64,000 bases of DNA from Phytopseudomonas seleniipraecipitans (GTDB lineage: Bacteria; Pseudomonadota; Gammaproteobacteria; Pseudomonadales; Pseudomonadaceae), in NCBI RefSeq assembly GCF_900102335.1, contig NZ_FNBM01000010.1, positions 62,001 to 126,000 on the forward strand. Reading direction: 5' to 3'. The notes under the pieces were generated by a model. That model ran no database searches. It saw only the letters and a program-made list of their open reading frames with translations, and was not told where the DNA came from. Below, piece after piece: positions 54,205-62,242 of this stretch. A program made the position numbers and the translations under genes. The first letter of the stretch is position 1; the number at the start of each line of letters is the position of its first letter.

Positions 54205-55125
54205 TTACGCACTCGCCGCGAGCTCCTCGAGAAAGCTCTCCAGCACCAGGTGTGGGCGACGTCCCTTGCGCGTGACCGAGGCCAGGTTGAGGTCATAGAA
54301 ACGCGTGTCGGCCTTTAAGGCGCGCAGACGACCCTCCTTGATCCAGGCGGCTGCGTAGTGATCCGGCAGGTAACCGATATAACGCCCGGTCAGGATCAGA
54401 AAGGCCATGCCTTCGCGGTCCGAGGCGCTGGCCGTGCAGTTCAGCACCTGATACTGGGTCTGAATCTCCGGCGGCAGGCGGAAGGTTGGCGCGATGGCGT
54501 CCTGAGCGTTGAGGCGATCGTCTGCCAGCTCGCGGTCGTCCACGTAGAACAACGGGTGGCCCACCGCGCAGTAGAGCAGCGAGCGCTCGTCGTACAGCGG
54601 TTGGTAGTCGAGGCCAGAGAGTGCGCCGACCATCGGCACCACGCCGACGTGCAGGCGGCCATCGAGCACGCCCTGTTCGACCTCGCTGGGCGGCGTCATG
54701 CGGATGTGCACGCGCACGTCCGGGCCTCGTTCTTTCAGGCGGGCGAGGGCACCGGTGATGCGCATGTGCGGCACCGTCACTAGGTTGTCGGTGAGGCCGA
54801 TATTCAGCTCGCCGCGCAGGTGTTGGTGCAGGCCGTTGACCTCGGTGCGAAAGCTCTCCAGCGCAGCCAGTAATTGCTGAGTGGACTGGTACACCTCGCG
54901 GCCTTCCTCGGTCAGCGCAAACCCGGCACGGCCGCGCTGGCACAGGCGCAGGCCGAGGCGCTGCTCCAGGTCGCTCATCTGCTGGCTGATCGCCGAGCGA
55001 CCAATGCCCAGCACGCTTTCCGCAGCGGAAAAACCGCCGCACTCGACCACGCTGCGAAACAGCTTGAGCAGGCGGATATCAAAGTCGCTGACCTGGGCCA
55101 GCGGCTCGGGGCGTCGGGCACTCAT
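54205..55125 (-). CDS. bauR: LysR-family activator of beta-alanine catabolism
   Basis: A 306-residue LysR protein: helix-turn-helix at about 15-70 (FSAAESVLGIGRSAISQQMSDLE) and effector domain from 95. It is divergent from bauA with a 165-base gap. In P. aeruginosa PA0133 (BauR) activates the bau genes with beta-alanine; the same arrangement here supports the name. Confidence 0.85.
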   Translation of the reverse strand: MSARRPEPLAQVSDFDIRLLKLFRSVVECGGFSAAESVLGIGRSAISQQMSDLEQRLGLRLCQRGRAGFALTEEGREVYQSTQQLLAALESFRTEVNGLHQHLRGELNIGLTDNLVTVPHMRITGALARLKERGPDVRVHIRMTPPSEVEQGVLDGRLHVGVVPMVGALSGLDYQPLYDERSLLYCAVGHPLFYVDDRELADDRLNAQDAIAPTFRLPPEIQTQYQVLNCTASASDREGMAFLILTGRYIGYLPDHYAAAWIKEGRLRALKADTRFYDLNLASVTRKGRRPHLVLESFLEELAASA

Positions 55126-55290
55126 TGTTTAGCCACCAATGAACTGAGGGTAAGAAGAGTCAGGTTTGAGTGACTCTATGCCTGTGGCACCTTCGCTGAC
55201 AACCGATACGCTTCTGATAGACGTGCGACTGCCGCCAGATTTCTCATCCTGCCCGTCATCGGACACCCGCCACCCACGAGGCCACCCGCC

Positions 55291-56637
55291 ATGAACATGC
55301 CGCAGACCGCCACGCCGCCACTGGCCAGCCAGCTCAAGCTGGACGCTCACTGGATGCCGTTTTCCGCCAACCGCGCCTTCCACCGCGACCCACGCATCGT
55401 GGTGGCGGCCGAAGGCTCGTGGCTGACCGACGACTCGGGGCGCAAGGTCTATGACAGCCTGTCCGGCCTGTGGACCTGCGGCGCTGGGCATTGCCGCAAG
55501 GAAATCCAGGAGGCTGTGGCCAAGCAACTCGGTACCCTCGATTATTCGCCAGGTTTCCAGTACGCCCATCCGCTGTCGTTCAAGCTCGCCGAGCAGGTCG
55601 CGGACCTGATGCCCGGTGAGCTCAATCACGTGTTCTTCACCGGCTCCGGCTCCGAGTGCGCCGACACCGCGGTGAAGATGGCCAAGGCCTACTGGCGCCT
55701 CAAGGGCCAGGCCAGCAAAACCAAGATGATCGGCCGTGCCCGTGGTTATCACGGCGTGAACATCGCCGGCACCAGCCTGGGCGGCATCAGCGGCAACCGC
55801 AAAATGTACGGTCAGCTAATGGACGTCGACCACCTGCCGCACACCCTGCAGGCAGGGATGGCCTTCACCAAAGGCGCGGCTGAAACCGGCGGCGTTGAAT
55901 TGGCCAACGAGATGCTCAAGCTGATCGAGTTACACGATGCCTCAAACATCGCCGCGGTCATCGTCGAACCCATGTCCGGCTCGGCCGGCGTCATCGTGCC
56001 GCCTGCCGGTTACCTGCAGCGCCTGCGCGAGATCTGCACCCAGCACAACATCCTGCTGATCTTCGACGAAGTGATCACCGCGTTTGGGCGCATGGGCAAA
56101 TGGACCGGCGCCGAGTACTTCGGCGTCACGCCGGACATCCTCAACATCGCCAAGCAGATCACCAACGGCGCCGTGCCGCTGGGCGCGGTGATCGCCAGCC
56201 GCGAGATCTACCAGACCTTCATGGGCCAGCCGACGCCCGAGCACATGATCGAATTCACCCACGGCTATACCTATTCCGCCCACCCGGTCGCCTGCGCCGC
56301 CGGCCTGGCATCGCTCGAATTGCTCAAGCGCGAGAACCTGATCCAGCAGGCCGCCGAACTGGCGCCCAAGTTCGAGAACGCCATCCATGGCCTCAAGGGT
56401 GCCAAGCACGTGCTGGACATCCGCAACTGTGGCCTGGCCGGCGCGATACAGCTGGCGCCGCGCGATGGCGACCCGTCGATCCGCCCGTTCGAGGCCGGTG
56501 TCGCGCTGTGGAAGGCCGGCTTCTACGTGCGTTTCGGCGGCGACGGCTTGCAGTTCGGGCCGATGTTCAACGCCAAGATCGACGACCTCGACCGCGTATT
56601 CAGTGCCGTGGGCGATGTACTCAACAAGCTGGACTGA
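55291..56637 (+). CDS. bauA: Beta-alanine:pyruvate transaminase
   Basis: A 448-residue class III aminotransferase. LIFDEVITAFGRMGKWTGAEYF holds the PLP-binding aspartate and KQITNGAVPLGAV the Schiff-base lysine (about K288). The first residues carry HWMPFSANRAFHRDPR, a mark of omega-amino acid:pyruvate transaminases. It turns beta-alanine and pyruvate into malonate semialdehyde and alanine, which would feed dadRAX. First gene of the bau set. Confidence 0.93.
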   Translation: MNMPQTATPPLASQLKLDAHWMPFSANRAFHRDPRIVVAAEGSWLTDDSGRKVYDSLSGLWTCGAGHCRKEIQEAVAKQLGTLDYSPGFQYAHPLSFKLAEQVADLMPGELNHVFFTGSGSECADTAVKMAKAYWRLKGQASKTKMIGRARGYHGVNIAGTSLGGISGNRKMYGQLMDVDHLPHTLQAGMAFTKGAAETGGVELANEMLKLIELHDASNIAAVIVEPMSGSAGVIVPPAGYLQRLREICTQHNILLIFDEVITAFGRMGKWTGAEYFGVTPDILNIAKQITNGAVPLGAVIASREIYQTFMGQPTPEHMIEFTHGYTYSAHPVACAAGLASLELLKRENLIQQAAELAPKFENAIHGLKGAKHVLDIRNCGLAGAIQLAPRDGDPSIRPFEAGVALWKAGFYVRFGGDGLQFGPMFNAKIDDLDRVFSAVGDVLNKLD

Positions 56638-56654
56638 TCGACCAGCAGGCTGTT

Positions 56655-56684
56655 GTAGGGTGGATGACGCTTCACCCATCCACC
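56655..56684 (+). repeat. Single REP, family 1
   Basis: GTAGGGTGGATGACGC followed by an ATCCACC closing arm; the loop holds TTCACCC. It lies 17 bases after the bauA stop. The rest of the 204-base gap before bauC shows a second G+C-rich dyad but no gene. Confidence 0.75.
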
Positions 56685-56841
56685 GAATCGTTAGGCCGAG
56701 CAGTGAATATTCGGCCCATGGATACCTGTAGGAACTCCGGCCCCGCACGTATTGCGCAAGCAGCGCCAATGCGCCGGTAGGCCGCCATTTCTCGTGCCGG
56801 GGGCGACGCCCCGGCCGCCGTAAAATTATCGAGGACGTTTC

Positions 56842-58341
56842 ATGACCACCATCCAGCACCTGATTCACGGCGAACTCACCGATGGCCACGGCGGCCATAG
56901 CGCCGACGTATTCAACCCGGCCAGCGGTGAGGCGGTGCGCCGCGTTGCCCTGGCCGACGTGGCCACCGTGCAGCAGGCCATCGACTCAGCCAAGCAGGCC
57001 TTCCCGGCCTGGCGCAACACCCCGGCTGCCAAGCGCGCTCAGGTGATGTTCCGCTTCAAGCAACTGCTCGAGCAGCATGAAGACGCCATCGCCAAGCTGA
57101 TCAGCGAAGAGCATGGCAAAACCCTGGAAGACGCCGCCGGCGAGCTCAAGCGCGGCATCGAGAACGTCGAGTACGCCTGCGCCGCTCCGGAAATCCTCAA
57201 GGGTGAATACACCCGCAACGTCGGCCCCAACATCGACGCCTGGAGCGACTTTCAGCCGGTGGGCGTAGTCGCCGGCATCACCCCGTTCAACTTCCCGGCC
57301 ATGGTGCCGCTGTGGATGTACCCGCTGGCCATCGTCTGCGGCAACTGCTTCATCCTCAAACCCTCCGAGCGCGACCCCAGCTCCACCCTGTATATCGCAC
57401 AGCTGCTGCACGAAGCCGGCCTGCCCAACGGCGTGCTGAACGTCGTGCACGGCGACAAGACCGCCGTGGATGCGCTGATTCAGGCGCCGGAGGTCAAAGC
57501 CCTGAGCTTCGTCGGCTCCACACCGATCGCCGAATACATCTATGCCGAAGGCACCAAGCGCGGAAAACGCGTGCAAGCCCTCGGCGGCGCCAAGAACCAC
57601 GCAGTGCTGATGCCCGATGCCGACCTCGAAAACGCCGTCAGCGCTCTGATGGGGGCTGCCTACGGTTCTTGCGGTGAGCGCTGCATGGCCATCTCCGTGG
57701 CCGTGTGCGTGGGTGACCAGATCGCCGATGCGCTGGTGCAGAAGCTGGTGCCGCAGATCAAGGCCCTGAAGATCGGCGCGGGCACCCAGTGCGGTCTCGA
57801 CATGGGCCCGCTGGTCACCGCAGCAGCGAAGGACAAGGTCACCGGCTACATCGACGCCGGGGTGGCCGCTGGCGCTGAGCTGGTGGTCGACGGGCGTGGC
57901 CTGAGCGTCACGGGCAGCGAAAACGGCTTCTTCCTCGGCGGCACATTGTTCGACCGAGTGACGGCGGACATGACCATCTACACCGACGAAATCTTCGGCC
58001 CGGTGCTGTGCATCGTCCGGGTCGACAGCCTGGAAGCGGCCATGCAACTGATCAACGATCACGAATACGGCAATGGCACCTGCATCTTCACCCGCGATGG
58101 CGAAGCGGCGCGGCTGTTCTGCGACGAGATCGAAGTCGGCATGGTCGGCGTCAACGTACCGCTGCCGGTACCGGTGGCCTACCACAGCTTCGGCGGCTGG
58201 AAGCGCTCGCTGTTCGGCGACCTCCACGCCTACGGCCCCGACGGTGTGCGCTTCTACACCCGCCGCAAATCCATCACCCAGCGCTGGCCACAGCGCAAGA
58301 GCCACGAGGCCGCGCAGTTTGCGTTTCCGAGTAATAGCTGA
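56842..58341 (+). CDS. bauC: Malonate-semialdehyde dehydrogenase (acylating)
   Basis: A 499-residue MmsA-type aldehyde dehydrogenase. Catalytic cysteine in YGSCGERCMA (about 275), the FNFPAMVPLWM region and GSTPIAEYIY are seen. It oxidises malonate semialdehyde to acetyl-CoA with release of CO2. It works directly after BauA. The PAO1 set has bauB between bauA and bauC; here it is missing. An intrinsic terminator follows. Confidence 0.93.
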   Translation: MTTIQHLIHGELTDGHGGHSADVFNPASGEAVRRVALADVATVQQAIDSAKQAFPAWRNTPAAKRAQVMFRFKQLLEQHEDAIAKLISEEHGKTLEDAAGELKRGIENVEYACAAPEILKGEYTRNVGPNIDAWSDFQPVGVVAGITPFNFPAMVPLWMYPLAIVCGNCFILKPSERDPSSTLYIAQLLHEAGLPNGVLNVVHGDKTAVDALIQAPEVKALSFVGSTPIAEYIYAEGTKRGKRVQALGGAKNHAVLMPDADLENAVSALMGAAYGSCGERCMAISVAVCVGDQIADALVQKLVPQIKALKIGAGTQCGLDMGPLVTAAAKDKVTGYIDAGVAAGAELVVDGRGLSVTGSENGFFLGGTLFDRVTADMTIYTDEIFGPVLCIVRVDSLEAAMQLINDHEYGNGTCIFTRDGEAARLFCDEIEVGMVGVNVPLPVPVAYHSFGGWKRSLFGDLHAYGPDGVRFYTRRKSITQRWPQRKSHEAAQFAFPSNS

Positions 58342-58362
58342 GGTGGGGTGAGGTAGATGGCT

Positions 58363-58390
58363 GGCCGATCATGTGATCGGCCTTTTTATT
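58363..58390 (+). terminator. Intrinsic terminator after bauC
   Basis: Nine-base stem GGCCGATCA/TGATCGGCC with a T-rich tail TTTTTATT, 22 bases after the bauC stop. Confidence 0.9.
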
Positions 58391-58415
58391 AGTGGCGATT
58401 GTTGCGTCGGCAATT

Positions 58416-58447
58416 CCTGGGTATCGCTGAGCTCAACCGCAGGCTAC
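58416..58447 (-). repeat. REP half element, family 2
   Basis: Minus strand: GTAGCCTGCGGTTGAGC with a closing GATACCCAGG arm; same unit as 2110-2138 and the right half of 59121-59191. Confidence 0.65.
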
Positions 58448-58499
58448 GAACTGCTACGTTTGATTGGATGCACTCCGGCGCCGCTTATCTATCGCCTGA

Positions 58500-58730
58500 T
58501 AAACCGGTTTCGCCCTTACGGCGACTCACTTTTTTCAAACGCCAAAAAAGTAAGCAAAAACGCTGTGCCCCATCATTCGTGTCTCGCTGCGCTCGACTTC
58601 CCTCACTCCATCATTGCTCCGAGGGCCCGCCGCGAAGGGCCATCCCTGGCCCATCGCGGCTCTCGCGGCATCCATGCCGCTCAACCCTCTGCGCAACGAT
58701 TCCGTTCGGCCTTCTGAAGGGGCCATTGGC
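58500..58730. repeat. Multi-copy Pseudomonas intergenic block
   Basis: Starts around TTACGGCGACTCACTTTTTT and CGCCAAAAAAGTAAGCAAAA and ends in GTTCGGCCTTCTGAAGGGGCC. A diverged copy of the second half lies at 59312-59400. I know this text as a recurrent non-coding segment in pseudomonads; frames that span it are not treated as genes. The two copies bracket the RAYT remnant. Confidence 0.5.
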
Positions 58731-58760
58731 GTATGCCTGATGTATTGCGTTTAGCCCAAT

Positions 58761-58790
58761 GGTGGACAAGCTTCGCGTTGTCCACCCTAC
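58761..58790 (-). repeat. REP, family 1, joined to the RAYT remnant
   Basis: Minus strand: GTAGGGTGGACAACGCGAAG followed by CTTGTCCACC. Its GTAG head (58787-58790) coincides with the stop of the truncated RAYT frame. Confidence 0.85.
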
Positions 58791-59083
58791 TTGCTGGATG
58801 ATAGGCGCTCGCCGGTAGGCAGAGCCCGGGAAACGCCGCTCTTGATCAGCCGCCAACGCACCGCGAAATCTGCATCGCCCGGTGGCAGCGTGCAGAGCGC
58901 GTGCAAATGATCGGGAAGGATGACGATGGCGTCGACGCGCCAGGGATGCGGCCGTATCACGTGCGTGAAGCTGGCGCGTAGCAAATCGATATGGTTGACC
59001 AGCAAGTCGCTATGGCGATTAGCCAGGTTGAGCGTGAAAAACCAGGTAGCGCCCGGCGTTTTGTCGCGGCGATAGAGCACCAT
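58787..59083 (-). pseudogene. REP-associated tyrosine transposase (RAYT), truncated
   Basis: A 98-residue remnant of a RAYT (Y1/HUH-type, usually about 150-180 residues). It begins MVLYRRDKTPGATWFFTLNL, keeps the HUH histidines in LPDHLHAL and the GDADFAVRWRLIKSG motif, then ends abruptly before the RGIWQRRFWE-like part and the catalytic tyrosine. The last codons AGC-AAG are followed by TAG, which belongs to the GTAG head of the adjacent REP. It cannot be an active transposase. REPINs flank it on both sides, as for intact RAYTs. Confidence 0.85.
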
Positions 59084-59120
59084 TGCCTGCAGTCCCTTGC
59101 AGAAGAAACACCATTCAAAT

Positions 59121-59191
59121 GTAGCCCGGGTCGAGCGGAGCGACACCCGGGATCGGCGCCCTGGGTATCGCTGCGCTCAACCGCAGGCTAC
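59121..59191. repeat. REPIN, family 2, upstream of the RAYT remnant
   Basis: Left half GTAGCCCGGGTCGAGCGGAG closes with CGACACCCGGG; the right half ends CAACCGCAGGCTAC. Outward GTAG/CTAC heads make a full REP pair. It lies 38 bases before the RAYT start codon. Confidence 0.8.
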
Positions 59192-59236
59192 GGGTTCTGC
59201 TGTTCGTGTGGTTTTATGGAGGCCATTCTCGAATGT

Positions 59237-59307
59237 GTAGCTTGGATCGAGCGGAGCGACACCCCGGAATCGTCGCCCTGATTATCGCATCGCTCAACCC
59301 AGTCTAA
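59237..59307. repeat. Decayed REPIN, family 2
   Basis: GTAGCTTGGATCGAGCGGAG at the left, CAACCCAGTCTAAG at the right; the right head reads CTAA, so the copy is decayed. Same layout as 59121-59191. Confidence 0.65.
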
Positions 59308-59311
59308 GCGC

Positions 59312-59400
59312 TGTGAAGGGCCAGCTTTGGCCCCTTCGTGGCTCTCGCGGTATCCGTAGCGCTAAATCGCCTACCATTCCGCTCGGCCTTCCGAGGCGGC
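59312..59400. repeat. Second, diverged copy of the 58.6-kb block
   Basis: GAAGGGCCAGCTTTGGCCCC, GGCTCTCGCGG and ATTCCGCTCGGCCTTCCGAG line up with the corresponding parts at 58635-58720. It lies just before the A+T-rich lipoprotein region; the rest of 59401-59461 is A+T-rich without a gene. Confidence 0.5.
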
Positions 59401-59461
59401 GTTTGGTTTGTATTCATATATTCGTGCAGGCTTATCGATATTGTGTACCAGTTAGTTATGT

Positions 59462-60217
59462 CTAAAGACCCTGTACCAAAGTGTACTCAATAGTTGCTGG
59501 GCCTGCTTTGTGAATGACGAATCGAGATTTTTTAAAGCCATACTCCGTTCCTGGTAGGTAGTCCAAAGTAACATCTTGCGTGAACGACGGTTTTAGCGTT
59601 CCTGCTATTGTGAACTCTCTGTATAGAAAACGAATTTTTCCATCAAGTATTCCAGAATAGATAAGTTCGCTACGAACTGGATACTGCTCGGCGTCTGAAA
59701 CTACTTCTGTAATTGAGCTTGCGTTAAGTTTTGCTGGGGAGCTCAATCTGGCGGTGTAGTAGGTAGCACCCCTTGAGTCTAACCACCGCCAATAAATTTT
59801 ATCAGCGTGATCTGTACGACCATCACTGGACAAAAGGCCGCCCTGGGAGAGTCTCCCGTCAGATGTTTTGAATAGTTTAGGATAACGGAAGAAGCGGCCG
59901 TCTCCAGAGGTGCCTTCTGAGCGAAGAGTCGTCGGGGGTAATGTAAAAGAGATTTTGTTTAATTTATGCGAGATGTTAGCCGTGGCTGGGCCGTTCATTG
60001 AGACGGTTAGGAATGAGGTTTTAGCAGGGGCAAGCATGAGATTGCCTCCGGTAAACATATCTTCACCAACAGCTGCTATGTTTTTTTGAGTATCAGCTAT
60101 AGTTTCTCGCGGGAGTTGCGTGCCTTGATCTGGAGAGGGCTTTTGCACATTGACTATGTCAGTGGTGCATCCGTAAAACAATATTGTAAACAGAGCTAAC
60201 AGCAGCGTTTTTTTCAT
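59462..60217 (-). CDS. Orphan lipoprotein in A+T-rich patch
   Basis: A 251-residue lipoprotein: signal peptide MKKTLLLALFTILFYGC with lipobox FYGC, then an unrecognised, beta-rich mature part without known catalytic motifs (SFTLPPTTLRSEGTSGDGRF, IYWRWLDSRGATYYTARL, VTLDYLPGTEYGF). The gene is clearly A+T-richer than its neighbours (about 45% G+C in a hand-counted line), and codons such as TTA and AAA are common, so recent transfer is likely. There is no partner gene; the region before it has a GAGCATGG ribosome site. Confidence 0.75.
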   Translation of the reverse strand: MKKTLLLALFTILFYGCTTDIVNVQKPSPDQGTQLPRETIADTQKNIAAVGEDMFTGGNLMLAPAKTSFLTVSMNGPATANISHKLNKISFTLPPTTLRSEGTSGDGRFFRYPKLFKTSDGRLSQGGLLSSDGRTDHADKIYWRWLDSRGATYYTARLSSPAKLNASSITEVVSDAEQYPVRSELIYSGILDGKIRFLYREFTIAGTLKPSFTQDVTLDYLPGTEYGFKKSRFVIHKAGPATIEYTLVQGL

Positions 60218-60548
60218 TGTCCATGCTCTTTAGAGTTTTTCATTCTGTTCAGAATCTAAGAGGCGCCTTCGGCATCAATTAGTGCGGCGAGGTGTTTCTG
60301 GTGGGCGTCGGATGCGTTCTTGCGGGCCCTAGTTCTTCCTTGAAAGGCGATGGCCGACCTTACTGCGAAATACTGGCTGTGCGCCACCAGAGGGTGATGG
60401 CTTTTGGTCGCAGGGGATGGTCTGGGCGGAGCTGGGCCGCGGCATTGATTTGAGCCGTACTGCGCAACAAAGCATTGCAGGTTAGGCCGTATTTCGCGCG
60501 AATCGCGCTCTCTATGATGGTCGCACTCTCATCCTTCGAGGCTGTGCC
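60218..60548. other. Gap between orphan lipoprotein and MBL gene
   Basis: No complete gene. On the minus strand, a frame ending in TAG at 60256-60258 stays open for about 60 codons back to about 60440 without a good start; it reads KNASDAHQKHLAALIDAEG near its end and looks protein-like, so a gene remnant is possible. Composition returns to G+C-rich from about 60265, marking the edge of the A+T-rich patch. Confidence 0.3.
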
Positions 60549-61436
60549 ATGAAAGCTCTGCGTCTGTTGCGCCCATTGTTGTTCGGTAGTGTTGCTCTGT
60601 CCTTGGCTGGCCATGCGTTGGCGGCCGAGCCGTTGAAGGTGGAGGTTTACAACCCCGGTGCGCAGTCGATTTTTCCGGTGTCGTCGCAGATCGTGTCTGG
60701 CCCGACCGAGGCGGTGTTGATCGATGCGCAGTTCCAGCGCAATGACGCCGAGGTGCTGGTGGAGAAGGTTCGTGCCACCGGCAAGAAGCTGACCACGATT
60801 TATATCAGCCACAGCGACCCGGATTACTACTTCGGCCTGGATGTGGTGCACAAGGCCTTCCCGGACGCGAAGATCGTGGCTACCAAGGAAACCGTGGCAG
60901 CCATCGAGGCGAGCAAGGACGGCAAGCTGGCGCATTGGGGGCCGATCATGGAGGGCAACGCGCCGAAAGCGTTGCTGGTGCCGCAGGCATTGAGCGAGCC
61001 GACCCTCAAGGTCGATGGCCAGGTGTTGGAAGTGCGTGGCCCTGAGCCGGCACGTACCTTTGTATGGATTCCATCGCTGAAAACCGTGGTGGGTGGCATT
61101 CCGGTGTCGGCCAATATCCATGTGTGGATGGCCGATACTCAGACCGAGCAATCCCGCCGCGATTGGCTGGGCACGCTGGACGCCATCACCGCGTTGAAAC
61201 CTAAAAAGGTGATCCCAGGCCACTACCTGCCTAACGCCGACGGCAGCCAGCCGGACTCGCCACAAACCGTGATCGATACCCGTGACTATCTGCTGGCTTT
61301 CGAGCAGGAGGCCAAGAAGGCAGTCGACTCCAAGCAGTTGATCGGCGCGATGCAGACCCGCTACCCGGGCTTGGCCGATGAGTCTTCTCTGGAGCTGGGT
61401 GCTCAGGTCATCAAGGGCGAGGTGAAGTGGCCGTAA
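60549..61436 (+). CDS. MBL-fold protein with altered metal motif, secreted
   Basis: A 295-residue protein with a Sec signal (LLFGSVALSLAGHALA, cleavage after ALA, about 26). It has the metallo-beta-lactamase fold, but the HxHxDH motif reads HSDPDYYFG: the second histidine is Asp and the last is Tyr. PGHY near the C-terminus keeps a later histidine. The same variant is, as I recall, shared by a family of Pseudomonas MBL proteins. Substrate unknown; a single metal or none may be bound. Confidence 0.85.
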   Translation: MKALRLLRPLLFGSVALSLAGHALAAEPLKVEVYNPGAQSIFPVSSQIVSGPTEAVLIDAQFQRNDAEVLVEKVRATGKKLTTIYISHSDPDYYFGLDVVHKAFPDAKIVATKETVAAIEASKDGKLAHWGPIMEGNAPKALLVPQALSEPTLKVDGQVLEVRGPEPARTFVWIPSLKTVVGGIPVSANIHVWMADTQTEQSRRDWLGTLDAITALKPKKVIPGHYLPNADGSQPDSPQTVIDTRDYLLAFEQEAKKAVDSKQLIGAMQTRYPGLADESSLELGAQVIKGEVKWP

Positions 61437-61487
61437 TAGGCACCACCTGGCGCTTCAGGCTTCGCCTGGCGGTCGTATATGAGGTGT

Positions 61488-61559
61488 TTAACGGGACGTG
61501 CCGCTCGCGCCTTGAGCGTAAGCGGCAAACCACTGCTGCAGGCTGTCAACGATTGTCAT
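61488..61559 (-). CDS. Candidate 23-residue small protein
   Basis: A short frame (MTIVDSLQQWFAAYAQGASG...) preceded by a strong AAGGAGAGA 4 bases from its ATG, on the minus strand in the 310-base gap before azu. It might be a true small peptide or the surviving 5' end of a lost gene. The ribosome site is better than those of several real genes here. The rest of the gap (61560-61746) is the azurin leader with no clear FNR/ANR site. Confidence 0.3.
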   Translation of the reverse strand: MTIVDSLQQWFAAYAQGASGTSR

Positions 61560-61746
61560 GATTCTCTCCTTCAGGTCGTTGGGCACAGAGTAGGGCCTGT
61601 GCCATAGTCCGGCCGCTTGTTTGTCTGGATCGCTTCGATAGCTTTTCTGGATGAGCCTGCGGTCTGTTGCCTCAGGTCATGGGAAACGGCCGCGCGATAG
61701 GGCACGCTGCACGCAGCTTCTGCTTATTACTGCCAAGGAGACCCCC

Positions 61747-62196
61747 ATGATTCGCAAGTTAGTCGTCGCCTCTGTATTGGCCCTGGCCAGTGCTCCGTTG
61801 TTGGCTGCCGAGTGTTCGGTGGAGGTGCATTCCACCGACCAGATGACCTTCGATACCAAGGAGATCAAGGTCAGCAAGAGCTGCAAGACCTTCACTATCG
61901 ATCTCAAACACGTCGGCAATCTGCCCAAGCACGTGATGGGTCATAACCTGGTGCTAACAGAGACCCGCGACGTGCAGGCCGTCAACACCGACGGTATGGC
62001 GGCCGGGGTCGACAAGGGTTACTTGAAGGAGGGCGATGAGCGTGTGATCGCTCACACCAAACTGATCGGAGGCGGTGAATCGGATTCGGTGACCTTCGAT
62101 GTCAGCAAGCTGGATGCGGCTGAAAGCTATCAATTCTTTTGCTCGTTTCCAGGCCACGCCGCGCTGATGAAAGGTGCGCTTACCCTGGTCGATTGA
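61747..62196 (+). CDS. azu: Azurin
   Basis: A 149-residue blue copper protein with Sec signal (cleavage after LLAA, about 21). Copper ligands are His in GHNLVL, Cys in FFCSFPGHAALM, the following His and Met; the C3-C26-type disulphide cysteines (AECS, KSCK) are present. It shuttles electrons in the periplasm, classically between cytochrome c551 and other acceptors. ATG 61747 follows AAGGAG. No denitrification genes are near. Confidence 0.97.
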   Translation: MIRKLVVASVLALASAPLLAAECSVEVHSTDQMTFDTKEIKVSKSCKTFTIDLKHVGNLPKHVMGHNLVLTETRDVQAVNTDGMAAGVDKGYLKEGDERVIAHTKLIGGGESDSVTFDVSKLDAAESYQFFCSFPGHAALMKGALTLVD

Positions 62197-62213
62197 AAAT
62201 CGTGTCTCACGCC

Positions 62214-62242
62214 AAGCCGCTGGTTCGTCAGCGGCTTTTTTA
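62214..62242 (+). terminator. Intrinsic terminator after azu
   Basis: Nine-base stem AAGCCGCTG/CAGCGGCTT with a 6-base loop and a T-run, 17 bases after the azu stop. Confidence 0.92.

Noticed and set aside
58373..58740. Two overlapping frames of about 113 residues after bauC
   Set aside because: They cover a recurrent non-coding Pseudomonas repeat and a REP; the protein text (Arg/Ser-rich) is a repeat translation.
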